From assembly GCA_964492485.1 (NCBI GenBank), contig CAZBKM010000002.1, positions 1 through 64,000 of the forward strand: a stretch of DNA of 64,000 nucleotides, written 5' to 3'. A program made the translations under genes and the position numbers. Position 1 is the first letter of the stretch, and each line of letters opens with the position of its first letter. Below, one piece after another: positions 41,770-50,060 of this stretch. Origin of the DNA: UBA5336 sp964492485 (lineage in GTDB: Bacteria > Pseudomonadota > Alphaproteobacteria > Caulobacterales > Hyphomonadaceae). The notes below the pieces were generated by a model, which did not search any database, was not told where the DNA came from, and worked only from the letters and a program-made list of their open reading frames with translations.

Positions 41770-42939
41770 TCAGCGACCAGCCTGCAGGCGGTTGCGCGAC
41801 GCCGGCACGTCGCTTTCGCCGGGCTCGGCGCTGGGAGCGTAGGCCGCGCTCAGCGACCAGTTCCAGTAGCGGAGCGTGGTTTCCGCCTTGAACACGGTCA
41901 GGATGTCGTAGGTCATTTCCACATGCGCGTAGTGAGGGTTGGCGTTGCCCTGCATGTCGGAGACGGGTCTGCGGAGCGCGCGCCACATGCGCTCCAGATA
42001 GGGCCGCTTCAGGCCCGTCGCCTTGCATAGGACGGCCACGGGCTCCCCGCCGGGATCGCTCAACACCTTGGCGATGGTCAGCGGCTTCACACCCGCCAGA
42101 TAACCGATCTCCTGCGCCAGTTCCGGGTTCATTCCCTCCACGGCGGCAACCTCCACGGCCTGCTCGAGGCTGTCGAACGGGCTTCGGGCAATCGCGTCGC
42201 GATTGCGCTGGCGACGCTCCACCAGCTGCAGCACCTTGCGGGCGGCCGGATCGGTCCACTTCTCCCGCGCCGCCAGGGGGAACAGGTCCGCCAGCGCCGC
42301 GATCAGCTCCAGCCGGTCGGAGGTGAAGCGCTCCAGGATCTCGCGCCGGGTCCGGGTGTCGGCCCACCAGAACATGGCCATGGCGTGGGATGGCTGAAGT
42401 TCCGGTCTCTGGGTCAGGAGGAAGGGAAGGTCATCGCGCGTGCGTGACTGGTCCAGAGCCAGATCCATGGCACCGTCTGGCAGTCGCGTCTTCCGATTCT
42501 CCAGCAGCGTCCGCGTGACCTGCGTTTCGGCGAAACTCATGAGGCTCTCGCAGACCACGGGGCGCAAATCCTCTCGACGCGCAATCGCGAGCCGGTGCTC
42601 GATGCTCCCTGCACTGGCCGCCTGGACCAGGACGGACTCGTCGAGGCCCGCATTCTCGTTCAGCAGATGGCGCGCGGCCTGATAGTCGCTGCAGGCAAGC
42701 CAGCGCAACAGCCGCGGTGGCGCTTCGGGACGCTCGGCAAGGCGGCGCGCGCAGAGCTCCCGATCATCCGGATCCGCATCGACCATCAGTTCCAGCAGGA
42801 TGTCGCCCGCGATCGCGCGTTCCTGGGGAGAAATCTCGGACGCAGGCAGGGCCACCACGTCCACCAGACGGCGCAGCAGAAGCCGGCGTACCCGCGGATC
42901 GCGTTCCCCACTCGACATGTCCAGAAGCGTATTGTCCAT
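41770..42939 (-). CDS. DUF2336 protein
   Basis: The 389-residue soluble protein belongs to DUF2336, found almost only in alphaproteobacteria. It is all-helical with HEAT-like repeats (RLLLRRLVDVVALPASEISP; LARRLAERPEAPPRLLRWLA; AASAGSIEHRLAIARREDLR). Function is unknown; helical-repeat architecture suggests a protein-interaction role. ATG 42939 gives the family start and GGGCC is the only upstream purine-rich tract. It lies upstream of the Mrp operon in the same direction and downstream of a dispersed repeat. Confidence 0.85.
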   Translation of the reverse strand: MDNTLLDMSSGERDPRVRRLLLRRLVDVVALPASEISPQERAIAGDILLELMVDADPDDRELCARRLAERPEAPPRLLRWLACSDYQAARHLLNENAGLDESVLVQAASAGSIEHRLAIARREDLRPVVCESLMSFAETQVTRTLLENRKTRLPDGAMDLALDQSRTRDDLPFLLTQRPELQPSHAMAMFWWADTRTRREILERFTSDRLELIAALADLFPLAAREKWTDPAARKVLQLVERRQRNRDAIARSPFDSLEQAVEVAAVEGMNPELAQEIGYLAGVKPLTIAKVLSDPGGEPVAVLCKATGLKRPYLERMWRALRRPVSDMQGNANPHYAHVEMTYDILTVFKAETTLRYWNWSLSAAYAPSAEPGESDVPASRNRLQAGR

Positions 42940-43049
42940 GGCCAGGCCCTGTTGTCGCAACGCACGGTGGCCGAAACCGGTTAACACAGGGTGGAAGCGC
43001 CGGGCCGACAGGGCGCTGCCGCCCGGCCCGGTTGGGCGTCTGATCGCCC

Positions 43050-43151
43050 TGGAGCAAGTTCGGAGCAAACGGGGTCGGTTGCGAACGGAGACTTGCGCAC
43101 GAACAAAGGTGTAAAGCGACGGACTGGAGTGAAACGAAAGACCGGTGCTTT
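43050..43151 (+). repeat. 102-bp dispersed intergenic repeat, copy 2
   Basis: TGGAGCAAGTTCGGAGCAAA starts the element and a hairpin-forming end (AAAGCGACGG ... CCGGTGCTTT) closes it, the final bases covering the stop codon of the DoxX-like gene. It is the same length as copy 1 (32231-32332) with 13 hand-counted substitutions and no gaps, in opposite orientation. Its stem is less perfect than in copy 1. Confidence 0.8.
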
Positions 43152-43605
43152 AGCGCCTGGTCCGCGACGGATGGATCACGAAGACGAGCAGGCTCGCGAC
43201 CAGCATGGCGACGGCCAACATGAAAAGCTGACCATTGTCGCTGGGCGCCTCCGGTGACAGCGAGACAGGCACCTCCCGTCCCAGCCAGGGCGACAGGTGG
43301 AAGCCGACCGCACCAGCCAGGATCAGGAAGGCGAGGCCCGCACCGGCACGACGCGTCCAGGGCAACAGGAGCAGACCGGCCGCGATCAGTTCCAGAACGC
43401 CGGTCAGCACCCGGCCGGCGGGTTCGAACAAGGCAATGCCGGACCGATCGGCCAGCAGGGCGAAGACGATGTTTTCACCCGGCAGATCGTAGAATTTCAC
43501 CTGCCCCGGAGGCGGATCTGGCAGGGGATGCACCGTAGCCTGGAGGAAGGCGAAGACCAGAAACAGGGCGAGTGCCCAGCTGATCAATGTGCGCACCTGG
43601 TCCAT
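43150..43605 (-). CDS. DoxX-like membrane protein
   Basis: The 151-residue protein has four membrane helices: ISWALALFLVFAFLQATV, VLTGVLELIAAGLLLLPW, AGAGLAFLILAGAVGFHL and LFMLAVAMLVASLLVFVI. The layout and the P-AGR-LTGVLELIAA segment resemble DoxX/MauE-like proteins, whose roles range from quinol oxidation to disulfide or detoxification pathways; the assignment is tentative. GGGAGGG seven bases before ATG 43605 fixes the start. It is divergent from the MFS transporter gene across a 133-base gap. Confidence 0.65.
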   Translation of the reverse strand: MDQVRTLISWALALFLVFAFLQATVHPLPDPPPGQVKFYDLPGENIVFALLADRSGIALFEPAGRVLTGVLELIAAGLLLLPWTRRAGAGLAFLILAGAVGFHLSPWLGREVPVSLSPEAPSDNGQLFMLAVAMLVASLLVFVIHPSRTRR

Positions 43606-43738
43606 GACCGTCCCTCCCACACCGACGGTTAACATGGCGGCTTGCGATGACAAGGCGATGACGCGGGGGCGCGCTGCTTTCAATTTACCGCGGCTGGGGC
43701 CTATACAGGGAGACTCGACGGTCCAAGACAGGCCCCGC

Positions 43739-45277
43739 ATGCACAAGCCCGCCCCGCCTCGAACCGATCCGGCGGACACCGATCACGCCGCTGCAACCCA
43801 GACCGGTGACGCCCTTCCCGGCCAGGAGGCGACCGGGCGGGAGACCGCCGGCCGGGCGCCGGAGACCCTTCGCTCGCCGGTCAGCGGGCTCGACGCAGCG
43901 CTCTCGGCCGGTGCCCACCTCTGGGCCACGACCCAGACCCTGGCGGCCCGGCGGGTGCGGCGCGGCGTCCGGATCGAGCTTCCGGCCTATCTGTTCGTCC
44001 AGTCGAGCTGGTTCATGGCCTTCGGCCTCCAGATGGTGCTGTTTCCCTACCTGATCACCAGCCCACAGCATCTCGGCCGGGACGGTCTGGAGCTGGGCCT
44101 TGCGAACATGGCCCTCTCGGCCCCCTCGGTCCTGTTCCTGCTGATCGGCGGGGTGGTCGCCGAGCGGGCCGACGGCAAGCGCCTTCTGATCCTCCTGCAC
44201 CTGCTGGCGGCCGCGCCCGCCATGGGCCTTTCTCTGGCACTGTCCCAGGGCACGCTCACCTATCCCATGATGATCGTCTACGGCCTCGCCATCGGCACCG
44301 TGGGCGCGTTCATGATGCCGGCGCGCGATGCCACCATCAACGAAGTGGTCGAGCGCCGCGTCCGGCTCGGCTCCGGTGTGACGCTGCAACTTGGCGTGAC
44401 GCTGGCCACCATGGCCCAGTTCGTCTCGCAGATCGTTGGTCTGACGCTCGCAGGGTATGCGGACAAGATGACGCGCATGCCGGATTGGCTGGGCGGCTTC
44501 GGTATCGGCCCCGTGCCAAGCGGCGATCTGCTCTTCCTCCAGGGTGTCGTCCTGGCCCTTGGCGCGGGTTTCGCGCTGTTCCTGGCGCGCGGGCGCAAAG
44601 TCGTGACGGGACGGTCGGGCCTCGGCGCGGCGTTCGGCGACATCGCGGACGGCTTCGCCACGGTGCGCGCCGATGGGCGGCTCTGGGGGATGACGGCCCT
44701 CATGTTCGGGGTGGGCGTGTTCGTCATCGGTTCGTTCCTGGTCGTGCTGCCGATCATCAATCGCGACATCTACGGGCTGAACTCCGACGGCATCCGCGAC
44801 ATGTTCGTGACCTTCTGGATGGGCGCCTTCGTCTCGTCGGTGGTGCTGTCGGTGTTCCGGTCGGTCAGGCGTCAGGGGCGGCTTCTGCTGACGGCCCAGG
44901 CGCTGGGCTCCGTGGCGATCCTCATCATGCTCGCCAAGCCACCCCATTGGGTCTTTCTGGCCATCGTCTTCGTGTGGGGCCTGGCGGCAGGCGTCTCGAT
45001 CGCCATGAGCCGGTCCATTGTCCAGGACGCCGCGCCACGCGACAGCCTGGCGCGGGTCCTGTCGATCTACCAGCTTGGCTTCATGGCAGGCGCGCCGCTG
45101 GGTGCGGCCCTCATGGGCGCGCTGGTGGACCTTTTCCCCGACGACCCACAGCGCGTCGCGATCATACCGGCGGCCGGAATGCTGACCCTGCTGGCCTGGA
45201 TGGTCGTGCGCACACCGATCTGGTCGATGCAAACCGGCGTGCCGCTGCCCCGCCGGTCCGTGCCGCCGCCAGGCTGA
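43739..45277 (+). CDS. MFS transporter
   Basis: The 512-residue protein has a long hydrophilic N-terminus (about 75 residues) and then about 11-12 membrane helices. It is MFS_3/enterobactin-exporter-like: LGLANMALSAPSVLFLLIGG, VVAERADGKRLLILLHLL matching the MFS loop 2-3 signature, PARDATINEVVERR and VPSGDLLFLQGVVLALGAGF. Export of a small molecule is likely, the substrate unknown. The MpaB-like gene begins eight bases after its stop, so they share a transcript. Confidence 0.87.
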   Translation: MHKPAPPRTDPADTDHAAATQTGDALPGQEATGRETAGRAPETLRSPVSGLDAALSAGAHLWATTQTLAARRVRRGVRIELPAYLFVQSSWFMAFGLQMVLFPYLITSPQHLGRDGLELGLANMALSAPSVLFLLIGGVVAERADGKRLLILLHLLAAAPAMGLSLALSQGTLTYPMMIVYGLAIGTVGAFMMPARDATINEVVERRVRLGSGVTLQLGVTLATMAQFVSQIVGLTLAGYADKMTRMPDWLGGFGIGPVPSGDLLFLQGVVLALGAGFALFLARGRKVVTGRSGLGAAFGDIADGFATVRADGRLWGMTALMFGVGVFVIGSFLVVLPIINRDIYGLNSDGIRDMFVTFWMGAFVSSVVLSVFRSVRRQGRLLLTAQALGSVAILIMLAKPPHWVFLAIVFVWGLAAGVSIAMSRSIVQDAAPRDSLARVLSIYQLGFMAGAPLGAALMGALVDLFPDDPQRVAIIPAAGMLTLLAWMVVRTPIWSMQTGVPLPRRSVPPPG

Positions 45278-45285
45278 TACCGGCG

Positions 45286-46176
45286 ATGCGTTACCTCGGC
45301 TGCACCATCGACTTCACCAGGCCGCACGGCGCTCCGGCGCTTGCACCCGCAGCCGGCCTGTCCTGGCAGGTGTTCAAGAACCCCGTCACCCTCTTCGTCG
45401 GCGGGGTGACGGCGGTGCTGATGGAGCTGGCAGAGCCGCGTGTGCGCACGGGCGTGTGGGACCACACAACCTTTCGCGCCCGGCCGCTGCGCCGGATGCG
45501 CCGGACGGGCTTTGCCGCATTGATCACGGTCTACGCGCCCCGTGACACGGCGGAGACGGTGATCGGCCGGATCGGCCGAATGCATGGCCGCGTCCAGGGA
45601 ACCACACCCGAAGGCCTGGCCTACCGCGCCGACGACCCGGACCTCCTGGACTGGGTGCAGCTGACCGCGAGCTACGGGTTTCTGGAAGCCTATGCGCGCT
45701 TCGCCGGACCGCTTTCACGCGATGCGCGTGACCAGTTCTATCGGGAAGGTATGCCCGCGGCCCGCCTGTTCGGTGCGCTCGGAGCCCCTCACAGCCTGGC
45801 CGAGGCCGAGGCCATGATCGACGCGCGTCTGCCAACCCTGCGGTCGCACGGGATCGTCACAGACTTCCTCGCGATCCTCGACCGTCTTCCCGCTGGACCC
45901 TGGCCGCTGGGGCGCTGGAAACGGGCCGGCATCCAGGCCGCCATCGATCTGTTGCCGCCCCATCTGGCCGACCGTCTGGCCCTGCGACAGGGGCTCAGCC
46001 CGTGGCAGACCCGTCGGCTGACCCAACTGGCACGGATCGCCGAACGCGTGCCCGTACCCTTCAGTCCCCCGGTTCAGGCCTGCCGGCGGATGGGTCTTTC
46101 GCCGCGCGCGCTGTACGGGATCCGCGCCTCCGACGGCGCGACCGCCGACACCGACGGGGTCAAGCGTTTTCCTTGA
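45286..46176 (+). CDS. MpaB-like oxygenase (DUF2236 family)
   Basis: The 296-residue protein matches the DUF2236 family that includes fungal MpaB and rubber-oxygenase (Lcp)-like proteins: NPVTLFVGGVTAVLMELAEP, TTFRARPLRRMRRTGFA, GRMHGRVQGTTPEGLAYRAD, WVQLTASYGFLEAYARF. In the family conserved His and Arg residues help bind heme or act in catalysis; H in MHGRVQG is a candidate. The bacterial role and substrate are unknown. It is paired with an MFS transporter. Its 3' end overlaps convergent trxA by 17 bases. Confidence 0.82.
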   Translation: MRYLGCTIDFTRPHGAPALAPAAGLSWQVFKNPVTLFVGGVTAVLMELAEPRVRTGVWDHTTFRARPLRRMRRTGFAALITVYAPRDTAETVIGRIGRMHGRVQGTTPEGLAYRADDPDLLDWVQLTASYGFLEAYARFAGPLSRDARDQFYREGMPAARLFGALGAPHSLAEAEAMIDARLPTLRSHGIVTDFLAILDRLPAGPWPLGRWKRAGIQAAIDLLPPHLADRLALRQGLSPWQTRRLTQLARIAERVPVPFSPPVQACRRMGLSPRALYGIRASDGATADTDGVKRFP

Positions 46177-46477
46177 TCCAGTCGGCGATCCGCTGCTTGC
46201 TCATCGCGCCCAGTTGCGTGGCCACTGCCTTGCCATCCTTGAACAGCATCAGGGTCGGCAGGCCACGCACGCCGTATTTGGACGGGCTCATCGGGTTCTC
46301 ATCGACATTGATCTTGGCAATCTTGACCTTGCCGGCCATCTCCTCTGCCACGGCCTCGAGATGGGGCGACATCTGCTTGCAGGGACCGCACCATTCGGCC
46401 CAGAAATCCACCACAACCGGCAGGCTGCCGGTGATGGTTGCGTCGAAATCGTCGTCGGTGATCGCGACCGAAGCCAT
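46160..46477 (-). CDS. trxA: Thioredoxin
   Basis: The 105-residue protein is a standard thioredoxin with the active site WCGPC (C30, C33) in VVVDFWAEWCGPCKQM and the cis-proline loop GVRGLPTLMLF. It reduces protein disulfides in the cytoplasm using thioredoxin reductase. AAGGAGATA is a strong ribosome site that decides the ATG at 46477. It lies 70 bases downstream of addA in the same direction, the addA-trxA order common in alphaproteobacteria. Confidence 0.96.
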   Translation of the reverse strand: MASVAITDDDFDATITGSLPVVVDFWAEWCGPCKQMSPHLEAVAEEMAGKVKIAKINVDENPMSPSKYGVRGLPTLMLFKDGKAVATQLGAMSKQRIADWIKENA

Positions 46478-46547
46478 GCGGTATCTCCTTGCATCAGGGT
46501 TCAGGGTGTCGTCTTCGTGGCTCAAAGATAAGCGATTTTCCGGCAGG

Positions 46548-49500
46548 TCAAAGCGCCGAAAGGGTTCTGTTTAGCGCCGCTAACAAGCCCGCCTCCGGCA
46601 GGGGCATCCAGATCGGCCCGTCCGTCCAGAGGATCCCGCACCGCACCGCCCGGTCGGGATAGGCAGCCGCCAGAACGCTGCGATAGGCCGCCATCTGACG
46701 CCAATAGGCTTCGGGCAGGCCGTCCGGGTCTGCCGGCGGCGGCCGATCGGTCTTGATGTCGGCGATCCAGACAGTGTCCTGCGTGACAAGCAGCCTGTCG
46801 ACCCGTCCATTGACCACAAACCCCGCCGGCCAGTCCGGGCCTCGTCCGATCACGGGAACTTCCGCCCGCGCCGCCTGCCCGAACAGCCCCGCCAGGTCGG
46901 GCGCCGCCAGCGTCCTGCGGACCGTTTCGCGGATCTCCGCGCGCATCGGTTCGTCCAGATGCGCATGTCGTGCGAGATAGCGCGCCATGACGGCCTCCCG
47001 ATCGGCCTCCGCCACGCCGGGCAGACGCTCCAGAAGGCCGTGGATCGCCTGCCCTCGTGCCAGACGTTCGGCCCGGGCGCCGCGGCCCGGGGCCAGGACC
47101 GGACCCGTCTCCGGAGACAGGGCCGCGGGCGCCAGAATCCGGGTCGTGCGCCCCTCTTCGCTCGGCGCCGGGCGGCGCAGCCATTCGGGTGCGGGCCGTT
47201 CGCCGTCCCGTCTCTCCCCCGCCACGCCCCGGGGGGCTGGCTGGCCCAGAAGCCGGACACCGGGTCGACCTGGCGCCTCGCTGGCCTCCAGCCGATCCAT
47301 CGCAGCCTCGCACAGCGCATACCAGCTGTCATTCTCGCGTCCCTGCCCAGTGGCACGGCCATGCCAGGCGCCGGCCACCACCAGCCGGTCCTGCGCGCGT
47401 GTCAGGGCCACATAGAGCAGCCGGCGGTGCTCGCGCAGCGCATCGGCCGCCGCCTCGGCCCGGGCGGCGGCCAGACTGGCGGTGTCGTCCGCCGATCGCG
47501 GCGCCCAGACCGGCACGCCATCGAGCCCCAGACAGGCGGGCGTGCGCGTCTCGGCCTTGGCCGTGGTGTCGGGCAGAAATACCAGCGGCGCCTGCAAGCC
47601 CTTGGCACCATGAACCGTCATGACCCGCACCTTGCCGTCAGCAGATGCCAGGTCGCGCTTGATCTGGCTGGTATCGGCGTCCATCGCGGACAGGAAGGCC
47701 TGCAGGGTTGCCGGCCCCTGCCCCTCCAAACCCATGGCGCGCGCCGACAGCGCCTCGACCGGATCCCGAACCGGGGAACCCAGCCGGCGAATCAACGCCT
47801 GCCAGCCGGTAAGCCCCCCGACGCCCGGGCTGGTCAGCATATGGGTCAGGAACGCGAAGGGCGTGGTGCCACGCCGTGCGATCACCCCGTCAAGCCAGTC
47901 CGCCACGGCGACATGCTCGGGGTCCCGGCTGGCGCGCAGCCGCGCCCATAGGCTCTGGCGTCCACGCCCATAAGCCAGCGGGAACAGGTGTCGGTCGTCG
48001 TCCACCAGCCCGGCAAAGGGGCCGCGCAGGATTTCCGCCAGCGTCAGATCGTCCTCCGGCAACAGGGCAAACCGCATCAGGTTGAGGCAGTCCTGAACGC
48101 CCAGATGTGCGCTCAGGACCAGCCGGTCGGCGCCAGCGACCGGCAGACCTTCCCGCTTCAGCGCCTGGATCAGCGCATCGAACAGTCCGCCCCGCTTGCG
48201 AACCAGGATGAGTACGTCCCCGGCCTGCAGCGGGCGGCGCGTCCAGGTCCGGTCCGCCGCTTCCTCCCATATCGTCTCGCCCACGGCGATCCGGCGGGCG
48301 ATATCGGCCGCCACGGCTGCGGCCAGGCGCGCCTTTGGCGAGTGCTCGGTCAACGTGTCGAGCGGGGCATCCCACGGATCTGGCGTGTCGGGCGCTTCCG
48401 GCTCGGTCAGCGGCCAGAGTTCCACCTGGCCGGGCTGGTTTTCACGCCTGGCCAGATGCCTCATTGCGTCGGCCTCGGGTGGCGGCGACTGGGCGAAGGG
48501 GTGTCCGTCGAAGACGGACGTGTCGAAAACCGTATCGACAAAGGTCAGGATTTCCGGGGACGAACGGAACGACATCGCCATGTCCGGCGTGCGTCCGTCC
48601 GGGACGCGCTGGGCGAAGGCCTGGCGCTCGGACAGGAACCGGTCGGGCGCGGCCCCCTGGAAGCTGAAGATCGACTGTTTCTCATCGCCCACCACGAACA
48701 GGGTGCGCGGATCGTCCCGGCGTTCGGCGCCCTCGCCGGCCTGCATCTCCGCCGTCAGCGCGTTCAGCAGGTCCCACTGATCGGGGCTGGTATCCTGCGC
48801 TTCATCCAGAAGCACATGGGAGAGACCGCCATCGAGCTTGTAGAGCACCCATGCCGACTGGGCAGAATCGCTGAGCAGGGCCTTGGCCCGATCGATCAGA
48901 TCGTCGAAGTCCAGTGCAGCGCGGGCGCGCTTGGCGGCGTCATACTGGCGCACCGCGGCCACGCCCAGTGTGAGGAAGGCGGTCGTGCGCTGGAGAGCCT
49001 CCGCCGCTCGATGTTCGTCGCGCGCCGTCCGCAGGCGGGCGATCTCCCGCCCCTCGCCGTCGCTGACCTCGAACAGCTCGCTGAGCAAAGGGGCCCTGTC
49101 CCCCATCGCCTTGGTAAAGGGATTGCGTGTTCTCAGATCACCAGACTTCGTGAAGGCGACCCTCTTATACTTTTCCCAGCGCGCGCGCACCGTTGGCTCC
49201 GCCAGGGTTTCGGTGATGAATTCCAGGAGCTCTATGTCGCTCTTCTTTCCATCGGCGAGGGCCGGTAGAAGCGAGCGGAGCGCTTCGGCAGGCAGGTCCC
49301 GATCCATCACCCGCTCCAGGATGCCATCGGGTGTCTCACCCGACGCCCCCAGTTTCTTGCGGAGCGTGGCCACCATGGCTTGCAGGTCGTGGCCATGGGC
49401 CCCCGCAAAGCGCCGCAGCCAGCCGGCATGGCCCTTGGCCTCGTTCAGCGCCACGGCGGCACCGTCGACGCCTCCCTCACGCGTGGCCAGGGTAAGCGCG

Positions 49501-50060
49501 TCAGGCGCGGATTGGGCGACCTGGGCCAGCGCCTCGCGGCAGGCGTCGGTCCAAAGTCGCCCCGCCTCGATGTCGTCAATCTCCCGGAAACCCGGCGGAA
49601 GGCCCGCCTCCAGCGGGAATCGCCGCAGGACCCGGCCACAGAAGGCATGAATTGTCTCGATCCGCAGCCCGCCCGGTGTCTCGAGAGCCTGGGCGAACAG
49701 CGCCCTCGCCCGCCTCAGGCCCGCCTCGTCATAGCTGTCCGGAGGGCGGTCCTCGAGCCGGGCCAGTTGCCTGCGAAGCTCGTCGGCCGGTTCGACCGAC
49801 CAGGCCCCGAGGCGCGCGAACAGCCGGGACATCATCTCGTTCGCCGCAGCCCGGGTATAGGTGATGCAGAGGATCGAGTCCGGCGCGGCGCCGCGCAAAA
49901 GGAGACGCGCAACCCGGTCGATCAGAACCTTGGTCTTCCCGGATCCCGCATTCGCGGCGACCCAGGCGGGTCGAAGGGGATCGGCCGCCTCGGCCTGGGC
50001 CTGAACCGCGGCCCTGAATTCCGCCGTGTCGGGCGAGCGCACGGTCTCAAACTCAGCCAT
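46548..50060 (-). CDS. addA: AddA double-strand-break repair helicase-nuclease
   Basis: The 1170-residue protein is the UvrD-like helicase and nuclease subunit of AddAB, which resects DNA ends for RecA. Walker A is NAGSGKTKVLIDRVARLLLR near residue 40; helicase motifs include LDFDDLIDRAKALL, LLDEAQDTSPDQWDLLNAL, FVVGDEKQSIFSFQGA and VMTVHGAKGLQAPLVFLPD. The C-terminal RecB-like nuclease has GRVDRLLVTQDTVWIADIKT with the D-x-K catalytic pair. GGAGGTGTCCG precedes ATG 50060, which overlaps the addB end by eight bases. Confidence 0.94.
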   Translation of the reverse strand: MAEFETVRSPDTAEFRAAVQAQAEAADPLRPAWVAANAGSGKTKVLIDRVARLLLRGAAPDSILCITYTRAAANEMMSRLFARLGAWSVEPADELRRQLARLEDRPPDSYDEAGLRRARALFAQALETPGGLRIETIHAFCGRVLRRFPLEAGLPPGFREIDDIEAGRLWTDACREALAQVAQSAPDALTLATREGGVDGAAVALNEAKGHAGWLRRFAGAHGHDLQAMVATLRKKLGASGETPDGILERVMDRDLPAEALRSLLPALADGKKSDIELLEFITETLAEPTVRARWEKYKRVAFTKSGDLRTRNPFTKAMGDRAPLLSELFEVSDGEGREIARLRTARDEHRAAEALQRTTAFLTLGVAAVRQYDAAKRARAALDFDDLIDRAKALLSDSAQSAWVLYKLDGGLSHVLLDEAQDTSPDQWDLLNALTAEMQAGEGAERRDDPRTLFVVGDEKQSIFSFQGAAPDRFLSERQAFAQRVPDGRTPDMAMSFRSSPEILTFVDTVFDTSVFDGHPFAQSPPPEADAMRHLARRENQPGQVELWPLTEPEAPDTPDPWDAPLDTLTEHSPKARLAAAVAADIARRIAVGETIWEEAADRTWTRRPLQAGDVLILVRKRGGLFDALIQALKREGLPVAGADRLVLSAHLGVQDCLNLMRFALLPEDDLTLAEILRGPFAGLVDDDRHLFPLAYGRGRQSLWARLRASRDPEHVAVADWLDGVIARRGTTPFAFLTHMLTSPGVGGLTGWQALIRRLGSPVRDPVEALSARAMGLEGQGPATLQAFLSAMDADTSQIKRDLASADGKVRVMTVHGAKGLQAPLVFLPDTTAKAETRTPACLGLDGVPVWAPRSADDTASLAAARAEAAADALREHRRLLYVALTRAQDRLVVAGAWHGRATGQGRENDSWYALCEAAMDRLEASEAPGRPGVRLLGQPAPRGVAGERRDGERPAPEWLRRPAPSEEGRTTRILAPAALSPETGPVLAPGRGARAERLARGQAIHGLLERLPGVAEADREAVMARYLARHAHLDEPMRAEIRETVRRTLAAPDLAGLFGQAARAEVPVIGRGPDWPAGFVVNGRVDRLLVTQDTVWIADIKTDRPPPADPDGLPEAYWRQMAAYRSVLAAAYPDRAVRCGILWTDGPIWMPLPEAGLLAALNRTLSAL

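Noticed and set aside
43685..45232. 515-codon frame antisense to the MFS gene
   Set aside because: His/Gln/Arg-rich shadow of a transmembrane gene.
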